Shown: one piece after another, positions 55,343-64,000 of the stretch | Layout of the letters: the number at the start of each line of letters is the position of its first letter | Numbering within the stretch: position 1 is the stretch's first letter | Assembly: GCA_949592205.1 (NCBI GenBank) | Contig: CATIUR010000011.1 | Span: 4,340,001 to 4,404,000 of the forward strand | Direction: 5' to 3' | DNA: 64,000 nucleotides | Source: Helichrysum umbraculigerum | Lineage: Eukaryota; Streptophyta; Magnoliopsida; Asterales; Asteraceae | Made by a program: the position numbers and the translations under genes | The notes under the pieces: generated by a model | The model's database searches: none | What the model saw: the letters and a program-made list of their open reading frames with translations, nothing else | Told to the model about the DNA's origin: nothing

Positions 55343-55468
55343 CCAACCGGCGGTTGGGATGTCCAGCCGGCGGTTGAGTCTATGGTTTCATGAGGCGGTG
55401 GACTGACACGGCTAACTTGGAGAAAAAGTAACTCCAACCGGTGGTTGGGATGTCCAACATGCGGTTGG
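55343..55468. promoter_or_regulatory. CCAACCGG-CGGTTGG dyads in Athila-like U3 (left LTR)
   Basis: Four 15-nt dyads: 55343-55357, 55363-55377, 55434-55448, 55454-55468; the last is decayed. The right LTR has the same set at 60201, 60221, 60292 and 60312. They end about 19 bp before TATAAATA (55487-55494). CGGTTG/CAACCG is a MYB-type core. Confidence 0.7.
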
Positions 55469-55486
55469 GAGGTCGGCCAGCAAAAC

Positions 55487-55494
55487 TATAAATA
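55487..55494 (+). promoter_or_regulatory. TATA box of Athila-like left LTR
   Basis: ACTATAAATAGAGG, repeated at 60345-60352 in the right LTR. The CACTA insertion lies about 230 bp upstream and separates the distal U3 from the promoter. Confidence 0.75.
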
Positions 55495-56562
55495 GAGGCT
55501 TAGGCTAGGTCATTTGATATACGATTCAAAGAATAACATTACGAAATTTAGGGTTTAAGGTCGACTTTGGAGTGCGAATTTGGAGGTCAAGAAGCTAGGG
55601 TTTGAGGTTTTTAACCCTAGGAAACGCTGGTTCAACGATTGGTTAGGTTTCTTTATCTTTGTAACTCTACTGAGCTGATAAGTTATTTAAGATATTGTTT
55701 ATTTGATTTAATTGTTAACTAGATGCTTTCGTTATGAATATTTAAATGAATGATTGATTGAATTTATTATATGCATTATATGTTTATGTTGGAACTATAT
55801 TATTGAATGTTTATTATTACAAGAATTGTCTATATTATATTATATTAATGAAAGTTCTTGACATGATTAACTTATTTATATCATAACTTTTGATAACCTG
55901 ATTTAGTTCTCTGGATAAATTAAGTGATTATGTTTATGTCTTGATCTTAATCTTCTGCGATAGACTAAGAATATTAATTAATGTTAAGTAATATTGTGAT
56001 TCAAGCCTCGCCGTAGAATTGTATTAATAAAATGCTGAGATCTTAATGGAATAGTGATACTTTACGTAGCCTGACGACGGTATTACTATCATGAGGGTTA
56101 AGACTTAACCATAAGCGATCCTCTATAACAGAAAATCAACAATAATAATAGCCAACAAAGCAACTAGACATAAGTGAATATAATAAGTTTAATCAATACT
56201 AGTTTTAATAGTTATAATCTTCTATCCATCTGAGTAATCTGAGTTGTATCTGAACTTATCTATTAGAATCTGTATCAATTATAAATATGTTCGTTCGGAA
56301 CTAAAACGTCCCCCTTATTCTGTATATTATTTGTAAATTGGATCCTTATTTGTATAGAATTGTATTTTATTGTAAATAGTTGTAATTAGGAATAAATAAT
56401 TAGTTATAGATTAAATCACGTTCCCTGTGTTCGAACTTGGACTTACTTAAATAGCTATATTATACGAACGGGTTAATCTTGCCTGAATTGTGTGATAGTA
56501 TTTATTTAGTATTTCCTTATTTAAAACTTGTGATTATAATTGCCTATACTTTCCGCACATTA

Positions 56563-57214
56563 GTTAGGTATTGATTTTGTGATTCGAGGTTTGTTTGCGG
56601 ATTGTTTGCGGATCGGTTAGTTATTCGGTTCGGGTTTAATCGTATTTGACTACACTTCTATCTAAATGGAAATATTTTAAATAAAAATTTTTGATTTAAT
56701 AAAACTTTGAAATAAAATTTAATTTCATATTTGAAATTTAATTATATTATCCGATACAAAAATATTATTGACTCGATATATTTTCGAAATAAACTCTTTT
56801 AATAATAAGAGTATAAGCATAATCTCGTAATTATTATTCGGAATTATGTTAAGGATTTTTCATTAAAATAAATTTATAATATTTTAGAGTTATAAAAAAG
56901 AAAAGTGACTATATTTTGAATTTTATAAAATTTTGAAATTAATAATAACATATCGTCATAATCAAGATTAATTTTGAAATAATAAATACGTATCATTATA
57001 AATTTAACTTTTAAGTTATGAATATAACATTTTTTTGATTCGATATTATTTTCGAGATAAGAACATCTTAAGTAAGTTGGTTCTTCTGTTGAATTCGTCA
57101 GATATAATATTTAAAATTTCAACAGGTGGCTATCAAATATTAAGCAGAAATGCTGCCCAAATTTTTAATTTTCTTTATGTTTATATTAATAGTTTATAAG
57201 TTTATTTTGTAGCT
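56563..57214 (+). other. Leader of Athila-like element
   Basis: AT-rich, noncoding. No recognisable primer-binding site follows the LTR end (TTAGGTATTG...). Confidence 0.5.
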
Positions 57215-58363
57215 ATGGCCACTAGACGTCAGCGAGGACGTGCATTATTAGATAGAGATGATTTCCAGCTACATCCTTTTCTGAGATTTGAGCACGAGAC
57301 TATTACTCCTGAGCGTAGGGCAGAGTATGCTGATGGCTTGCTAGAGCATGTTGCACAGCCAGTTGAGACACCAGATGTTTTAGACTGGTCTGTTATGGAG
57401 AGAGTGATAGATCCTCGTCGTGATGGAGAGACTGGAGATGCTACTCCGAGGAGACTGATGACTCAGAGCTATATGTTATAGTCAGGTGATGTTGGTTTTG
57501 TTTCTATTGCTTGGTTTAGATTATTTCAGATTCGGGAGATTATTTATCGAGAGTTAGCTATTGTCGATTATGGAGAGAGAGCACCTTCTGATATACATTT
57601 GAGGAGCCCAGTTCATAGACTTTTGCATATGTTATTAGCATATTCTATTTGTGGTAGACACACTGGACCTGAGAAGGTCTATCAGCCTGATTTCTTTTAT
57701 TTGCATACTATGATTCAGGGGACACTGATCAATGTTCCCTGGAGATTAGTTCACTGGATGATGACCGGGGCGACTGGACATAGGATTACTAGTAGTTTAT
57801 GTGGAGGGCAGTATGTGACTAGGATTGCCAGGTATTATGGGTTGACAGCTGCTGATTTCTTGACATGCACACCGGTTACACCTGGGATGTCCTTGCTAGG
57901 CGAGGACAAGTTGATTGAGTTGGGTATTTTACAGCCAGGTGTACAGGAGGGGGTTTTGTTGTGGACACCAGAGGTTGCACCTGGACAGCAGCCGGTACAG
58001 AGGGCTAGATTGAGAGGACCTCCAGTTCCACCTCCAGCAGTTGTACCACCACCTGATCAGCCTTTAGGTAGAGGTAGAGGCCGAGGCCGTGGACGTGGTG
58101 AGATTCCTGAGGATATTTCTCAGAGATTTGAGAGGATGGAGTTGGAGCATGGTAGGAGATTTGATGAGATTGATAGGAGGTTTACGCAGTTAGATCGGAG
58201 GTTTGATCAGTTTGAGAGACAGAGTTATCATCGTTTAGATTATCAGCATCAGTTATTACAGCAGTTATTGAGGGACAGGTCTATTCCTTTCCAGTCATAT
58301 GTTCCTTTGATATTTGATGATGCTGGACCTTCGAGACAACCAGGGCAGATGGATGATGATTAG
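57215..58363 (+). pseudogene. Athila ORF-1-type gene, one internal stop
   Basis: ATG 57215, one frame to 58363, broken by TAG 57479-57481. The N-terminus is RQRGRALLDRDDF; after the stop come IREIIYREL, HRLLHMLLAYSICGR, EKVYQPDFFYLHTMIQG, LCGGQYVTRIARYYGL, the usual order in the ATHILA ORF-1 family. Then come a proline-rich linker, an RGRGRGRGRG patch (possible RNA binding) and a coiled coil (FERMELEHGRRFDEIDRRF...). In Athila elements ORF-1-type proteins are encoded outside pol; their function is not settled. This is the only protein of the element. Confidence 0.75.
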
Positions 58364-59871
58364 ACTATCTTTTATTTGTTACATTTGATATTTTTTTTTT
58401 GGATGACTGTACTTATTAAATACTTTTTATTATTACTGTCAGATATTATTATGCTAATTTGGTTGTTTATTTTTGATCGCATGAGACTGGCAGTAAGTTC
58501 AGCACTTTATTTATAAAGTTTATTTTACTTATATGAACTTTGTGGGTGTGTTCCCTGGAAACCCTCGCGAGACTATAACTCGTCCACTCGAGATACCGAG
58601 GGGTTTAAAGGCTTGTTGCATATGCTAAATGCAATCGTGATTAACTACGAAAGTGTGGATGTTGTATATTATTTTACGAGATGAAGAAACTGAATGTTGA
58701 AGAGATACTTAGCCGATGATGAAATTCAAAATTTCAGTCAGGGGAGTTTTCTGTTCTATTTTTCTTTCCCTTACTCACTTTTATTTATCAATTTTTATAC
58801 AATGAGGGCATTGTATAATTTAAGTGTGGGGATAGGGGTTCATAAGAGAAAGAATTTCTTTAATTAAACACTTAAGTTTGTTTTATATAAATTTTTGAGA
58901 AAATTTAAAAATTTTAAGTGAATAACTAAGTATTTATTAGTTAGAATACTTTTGTTAAAAGTTTTGTTTTGTATTTAAAAGTTTAGACTTTAATATGGAT
59001 TAACTGTTTTGTATATATAACGTAAGTTACTTAATAAGGAGTGATATATAGTTACATGATATGATGTACTAATAGGCAATCTATATGAAAAATTTCTGAA
59101 GTTTTAATAAATTAAATAAATAATTTGTATATTATTTTATGGTACATAATATGATGTATGACATAAAAGTCTTAATTCTTAAATTTATCATGCGATAATT
59201 TTATATATCTTTATACTTATATAAAAACATTTGGGGGTTTACTAATTGTTTCCTCTGTTGTACTAAGTACAGACCTGGATTCTAATTAGTATTCTTAAAT
59301 AAAGCAAAAGAAAGAAAAATCTTTCAAAGAAAATAAAAAATAAAAAAATCAAACTATGTCGCTTTGTTGTACGATTGTACAACCCTGTCACCGCTGGTTT
59401 GATTAAAAGAAAAAAATATGTATAAATAAATAGCTTTACCTGAATCAAGTTATGTCGCTCTGTTGCATGTAAATGCAGACCTGTCACCAATGTCTTGATT
59501 CTTAAAAATCTATTTTATATATTTATTTGGAATAAAAAAGTAAGTGCATGATTAAGTTTAAGAGTATATCATATATGGAAATCATAGGTAATATACATAC
59601 TAACAATAAAAATATATTCAGAAATATAAGTATAGATTGTTTAAAATGGACAAATATATTAGTAATCATTCATGGATTATATATTACATAAATAATAATA
59701 ATTTTTATTTTTACAGTATAGTTATCCATGTTAATTAAATTGTTTAAAATTTTAATTTATGAAACAGGTTTTTAGTATGGGTATTCTGATTCTTAAATAT
59801 TAGTTTGATGCTTATTTAATTTTATTCAGTAATCTACTTGAGGACAAGCAGAACTTAAGTGTGGGGATATT
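58364..59871 (+). other. 3' spacer of Athila-like element
   Basis: Noncoding. A stem-loop TACAATG-AGGG-CATTGTA (58798-58815) is followed by TTTAAGTGTGGGGATAGGGG, an internal polypurine-like copy. 59066-59200 resembles the SIRE spacer. Three CTGTTG-dyad motifs lie at 59255-59277, 59363-59392 and 59460-59489. The final polypurine tract AAGTGTGGGGATAT occupies about 59857-59870. Confidence 0.7.
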
Positions 59872-61420
59872 TGATAAGCATTAAATATATATGATATTTA
59901 TAGTAATTTATCCCTATATTTTTATACATTTTAGTACATTTCTATTGTTTTAGATACTTAATTGGTTTATATTTGCAGAAATGTATTTTAATTGAAGAAA
60001 GAAGAAATAGGAACGAGAAAAGGACCAAAACTGAAGAAAAAGAAGCATTTGAAGACAAGAAGCCTTAAACTATGAAGAATTGAGAACTAAAAGTGAAAAT
60101 ATGAAGAATGGGCCAAGAAAATAAGCTAAAGCCGGATAAGAGAAGACAAAGGTCCAAAAAGAAGCCCGAGCCCGTATTTGGAATATTCTGGAAAATCGAT
60201 CCAACCGGCGGTTGGGATGTCCAGCCGATGGTTGAGTCTAGGGTTTCATGAGGCGGTGGACTGACATGGCTAACTTGGAGAAAAAGCAACTCCAACCGGT
60301 GGTTGGGATGTCCAACCGGCGGTTGGGAGGTCGGCCAGCAAAACTATAAATAGAGGCTTAGGCTAGGTCATTTGATATACGATTCAAAGAATCAGATTAC
60401 GAAATTTAGGGTTTAAGGTCGACTTTGGAGTGCGAATTTGGAGGTCAAGAAGCTAGGGTTTGAGGTTTTTAACCCTAGGAAACGCTGGTTCAACGATTGG
60501 TTAGGTTTCTTTATCTTTGTAACTCTACTGAGCTGATAAGTTATTTAAGATATTGTTTATTTGATTTAATTGTTAACTAGATGCTTTCGTTATGAATATT
60601 TAAATGAATGATTGATTGAATTTATTATATGCATTATATGTTTATGTTGGAACTATATTATTGAATGTTTATTATTACAAGAATTATCTATATTATATTA
60701 TATTAATGAAAGTTCTTGACATGATTAACTGATTTATATCATAACTTTTGATAACCTGATTTAGTTCTCTGGATAAATTAAGTGATTATGTTTATGTCTT
60801 GATCTTAATCTTCTGCGATAGACTAAGAATATTAATTAATGTTAAGTAATATTGTGATTCAAGCCTCGCCGTAGAATTGTATTAATAAAATGCTGAGATC
60901 TTAATGGAATAGTGATACTTTACATAGCCTGACGACTGTATTACTATCATGAGGGTTAAGACTTAACCATAAGTGATCCTCTATAACAAAAAATCACCAA
61001 TAATAATAGCCAACAAAGCAACTAGACATAAGTGAATATAATAAGTTTAATCAATACAAGTTTTAATAATTATAATCTTCTATACATCTGAGTAATATGA
61101 GTTGTATATGAACTTATCTATTAGAATCTGTATCAATTATAAATATGTTCGTTCGGAACTAAAACGTCCCCCTTATTCTGTATATTATTTGTAAATTGGA
61201 TCCTTATTTGTATAGAATTGTATTTTATTGTAAATAGTTGTAATTAGGAATAAATAATTAGTTATAGATTAAATCAAGTTCTCTATGTTCGAACTTGGAC
61301 TTACTTAAATAGCTATATTATACGAACGGGTTAATCTTGCCTGAATTGTGTGATAGTATTTATTTAGTATTTCCTTATTTAAAAATTGTGATTATAATTG
61401 CCTATACTTTCTGCACACCA
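59872..61420 (+). repeat. Right LTR of Athila-like element
   Basis: 1549 bp, TGATAAGC...GCACACCA, free of the MITE and CACTA insertions and therefore the empty-site reference for both. About 30 differences from the left LTR, many C-to-T or G-to-A at CG sites. Followed by TATAT. Confidence 0.92.
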
Positions 61421-61563
61421 TATATCCTGAGTAGGATCCTGCAAGACAAATAACAAGAGTATATCTAGGATCCTTGATTACATTAGTGATCCTGCAAACA
61501 GACTTACAGGCTATCGTCATCTTCAAACCCAAATACAAAATATAAACGAATTTCATACCTGAG
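61421..61563 (-). repeat. 5' LTR of Tat element, outer part, truncated
   Basis: Continues the LTR from TATAT to ATACCTGAGA, matching 5571-5710. The last about 60 bp of the LTR, present at 5711-5768, are absent; unrelated AT-rich DNA follows. Confidence 0.88.
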
Positions 61564-62545
61564 AACATATATTGTGAACATATATTGTAGAATCATCATA
61601 TCATATATATGTCAATATATGTCATGATAATCGCAATTGATTCATGTTTATGCATGATACTGATGCAGAAAATTTTCAAGTTTGATTAACAAATTGTAAT
61701 GAATTGATTTAAAAATTATAACATTGAATCATATTTTATCACGCTGATACTTTCATCATACTCGAGACATTCTTGTAACACTAGTTGATAACATTACATT
61801 ATTCAATAATAACGTTACTTAGTGATTCATACTACACAGATACAATGATTCGAAAATGAAATATATACATCTTTTATTTGCATGAGCATACAAAACATAA
61901 AATATAGTATTAATTTGAATAAGGAGTTTTTTTTTTTTTTTCCTCTCTATCTACTAGTATTTGGTGATAAAATATACTAGTAAATAATATTTTATATTAT
62001 CTTAAGGCAACGACGTACATATAGGAATGTTTAAATATATCAATCGATAAAAATAAAAAAAATAATAATAATACTTTCATAATAAATCTTTAAATAGCTA
62101 TCAAAATACTTTAATCACGGATTTATTTTTTTATTCATATCCATGTAATCATTGACACATTTTCCGTGACTAGGGTTTATAAATTATGTGACAAATAATT
62201 GCGTCACTGATATCATAATTTTGTGACGTATATGCATTTACGTCACTAATCTTTATCTCTTATTTTAACTCAAGTGTGTGGGACATTGTATTTAGATAGT
62301 GACATTAATAAAACCTTCTTTTTCTTGCGATGAATTTTGCTTTAGAAAAGTGAATACTGATTGAAATCAAATCAAATCATGAATTTTGCTTTAGAAAAGT
62401 GAATCCTGATTGAAATCAAATCAAATCATGGGATTTTAATATACGTGATATTTCTTGATTGGGTCATCGGATTTTTATTCACGTGGGATGTTGGGCTTTT
62501 AAATTGGTCATCAGTGTCATTATTTTATTATTAACTTGTCTTATA
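61564..62545. other. AT-rich flank with a 49-bp tandem duplication
   Basis: No gene. 62330-62378 is repeated at 62379-62427 with a single difference. 62165-62250 has GTGAC/GTCAC words that might be a fragment of DNA-transposon end sequence. Confidence 0.5.
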
Positions 62546-62793
62546 CTCCCTCCGTCCCATATTAATAGTCCACTATTCCTTTTTGGGCTGTCCCAAATTA
62601 ATTGTCCACTTCCAAAAATGGATAAAAATGATGAGCTAAAATCCTTTTATACCCTACTTTATATATGTAAGACAAAAAGTAGGTAAAAAGTAAGGGGTAG
62701 AATTGTCATCTTATCAAAAAGTAATAGAGAAGTTGATGTTTTCTTAAACTGCGTGTTTCTTGTCTGGGGACAATTAAATTGGGACGGAGGGAG
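62546..62793. mobile_element. Stowaway/mariner-like MITE (248 bp)
   Basis: Begins CTCCCTCCGTCCCA and ends TGGGACGGAGGGAG, perfect terminal inverted repeats, flanked by TA (62544-62545, 62794-62795). Same family as 15781-15977 by its ends, but longer and with a different middle. Confidence 0.88.
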
Positions 62794-62997
62794 TATTAGA
62801 TTGTTGTAATCATAAAAAATATTCAAACTTTGGCACTCCGTGACATAAAATGGGACCACCTTAAACTAATTAATCTCATCATAAAATGACAAGAACCATC
62901 TTCAAATTGAAGAAAAAAAAATTGCTAGGCACCAACATTAAATATGCTCTCCCCAAAAGGCCAAAACCAGAACCATAGAAAGTGATAGATACAATAA

Positions 62998-63189
62998 AGG
63001 GAAATTTTGAAGTCAAAGTTTCCTTTATTATCAAAAATCATAATTAATACATCACATATAAAAAGAAAGTTTCAATGAATTAAATACAAAACTTCAGTGT
63101 ATTAATTATATTTTTGATTATATAAGGAAACTTTGACTTCAATAAATGCACTTATTGACAGCCCTTAGGGCTGTCAATAGCATTTCCCT
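62998..63189. mobile_element. Fold-back element with an unequal palindromic arm
   Basis: AGGGAAAT and TTGAAGTCAAAGTTTCCTT at the left recur inverted at the right (63104-63189). The right arm carries about 38 extra bases containing a palindrome, 63153-63165 (TATTGACAGCCCT) with 63167-63179 (AGGGCTGTCAATA). No coding sequence. Confidence 0.7.
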
Positions 63190-64000
63190 ACAATAAATTG
63201 TAAAATTGTTAGAGTTTACGGTACAAACATATTACAACAGTATGAATCAATTATGGTATTATATTTATCATCTCCCAAATAAAAGGCTAACAATATAGCA
63301 GCATCAATTTAGACCGAGTTATTCTATACACGTGTACCGATCATATTATTAGGTTTATTTTAAATTTCATAATTTAGACCTTTTAATTATTTTCCTTATT
63401 TTATCAATTTATAAAGGCAACATGTATAATAAATTCCGTTTTCAGAAAAAAATCAAATTGTTACAATCCAAGCTACAATAATTTATTACTTTACTTAATT
63501 ATTTAATGGAAAATGTAAATATGTTTTATTTTGATGCGTGCATGTCGAATATGATCTTAGGCTTAAAATATCATCATTTATTATTTAATATAAATTTTTT
63601 TATATAAAAATGTACTTCGTGAAAAATAACGATTTGAGTAATTAATTTCCCCACAGACTCAAAGAGCCATGTGACTCGGTATTCACGGGTTCTCTCAATC
63701 CCTCATACCTTCTAAATTCCTTACGTAATGAAGATAAATTTTCTTTACTTTATATTCCCATTTTATCCCTAAACCATACATAAAAACACCCAATTTTCCT
63801 TTTCAAAAACCCAACATACAAAATTAGAATAATATCGGCATTATGTACAAGGGTGGGGTTCAAATGAGAATAGGATTTTGTGTGAGAATGAGGGAACCAA
63901 TGATATCATGCCATGTGTAGAAAGAAAATGCTCACATGTACAAAACTCATTTTCCCCCAACATCAATTATCTCACAAACAACATATCAAAAAATTATGAA
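63190..64000. other. AT-rich flank, no recognised feature
   Basis: No convincing reading frame, repeat or terminal motif in this last stretch. Confidence 0.5.

Larger units (their letters stand above)
15726..61420 (+). mobile_element. Athila-like, pol-less LTR retrotransposon with nested CACTA and MITE
   Basis: Left LTR 15726-16166 joined to 55253-56562 (after removing the CACTA, its extra GGC, and the MITE), internal region 56563-59871, right LTR 59872-61420. Flanked by TATAT at 15721-15725 and 61421-61425. The intact Tat LTR shows the single TATAT empty site. The only ORF is an Athila ORF-1-type gene; no protease, RT or integrase is present, so mobilisation would need a helper element. The polypurine tract AAGTGTGGGGATAT precedes the right LTR. 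I found no convincing primer site after the left LTR. Confidence 0.85.
4671..61563 (-). mobile_element. Tat-type Ty3/gypsy retrotransposon, split by nested insertions
   Basis: Read on the minus strand: 5' LTR (61563-61421 joined to 15725-14827), primer site 14823-14806, gag, protease, RT, RNase H, integrase, a hairpin-rich spacer, a spliced ORF on the opposite strand, polypurine tract and 3' LTR (5768-4671). pol order (RT-RNase H before integrase) is Ty3/gypsy, and an extra antisense ORF after pol is a known trait of some Tat-lineage elements. The outer about 60 bp of the 5' LTR are missing at 61563, so no target duplication can be checked. The LTRs differ at roughly 26 sites in 1 kb by eye. 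Confidence 0.85.

Noticed and set aside
56563..56650. Primer-binding site for the Athila-like element
   Set aside because: I looked for TGG-initial tRNA complements after the left LTR, including the TGGCGCC form, and found none.

Overview
This is plant nuclear DNA made almost entirely of nested transposable elements. I see no certain single-copy host gene outside an element. Organism: eudicot with high confidence (SIRE-type Ty1/copia, Tat-type Ty3/gypsy, an Athila-type ORF, an En/Spm CACTA element, solo LTRs, Stowaway-like MITEs). Asteraceae is my guess from the feel of the SIRE accessory ORFs and is unproven.

Layout and order of insertion. (1) 1-2314: 5' part of a minus-strand copia element (LTR, primer site fused to a 65-nt initiator-tRNA-Met segment, 5'-truncated gag, protease and start of integrase), cut by the window edge. 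(2) 2320-3301: 3' tail and 3' LTR of another copia element. (3) 4671-61563: a minus-strand Tat-type gypsy element with a spliced antisense ORF and a long hairpin-rich spacer. (4) Its 5' LTR was hit by a plus-strand Athila-like element without pol (15726-61420; 5-bp duplication TATAT). (5) The left LTR of that element was hit by a 197-bp MITE (15781-15977) and by a 39-kb CACTA transposon (16167-55252; duplication GGC); the other LTR preserves the empty site for both. (6) Into the CACTA element went a 14.6-kb SIRE copia element (17534-32157; duplication GACGT; LTRs differ at 4 of 581 positions) and two insertions now reduced to solo LTRs (38489-40917 and 48606-51920, each with a 5-bp duplication). 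LTR divergence by eye (Tat about 2.6%, Athila-like about 2%, SIRE 0.7%) agrees with this order.

The CACTA element carries a TNP2-type transposase gene (+) and a Ptta/En/Spm TNPA-like gene (-) on divergent strands. Between them lie apparently captured cellular genes: an intact three-exon F-box gene, an intact two-exon GRF zinc-finger/membrane protein gene, a degenerate SIRE accessory ORF, and a 19-copy 120-bp satellite-like array. Most element ORFs are open apart from one to three isolated stops or frameshifts.

The least expected signal is RNA/DNA secondary structure. The SIRE element has two ungapped 60-nt sequences, one before each of its two accessory ORFs, whose differences fall partly in compensating base pairs. 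The Tat element has about 15 stem-loops in 1 kb, grouped by shared loops (AGATTC, GAAA) with changing arms. The related solo LTRs, the copia LTRs and the Athila-like U3 each carry their own cluster of inverted repeats. 61564-64000 is AT-rich flank with a MITE, a tandem duplication and a fold-back element.
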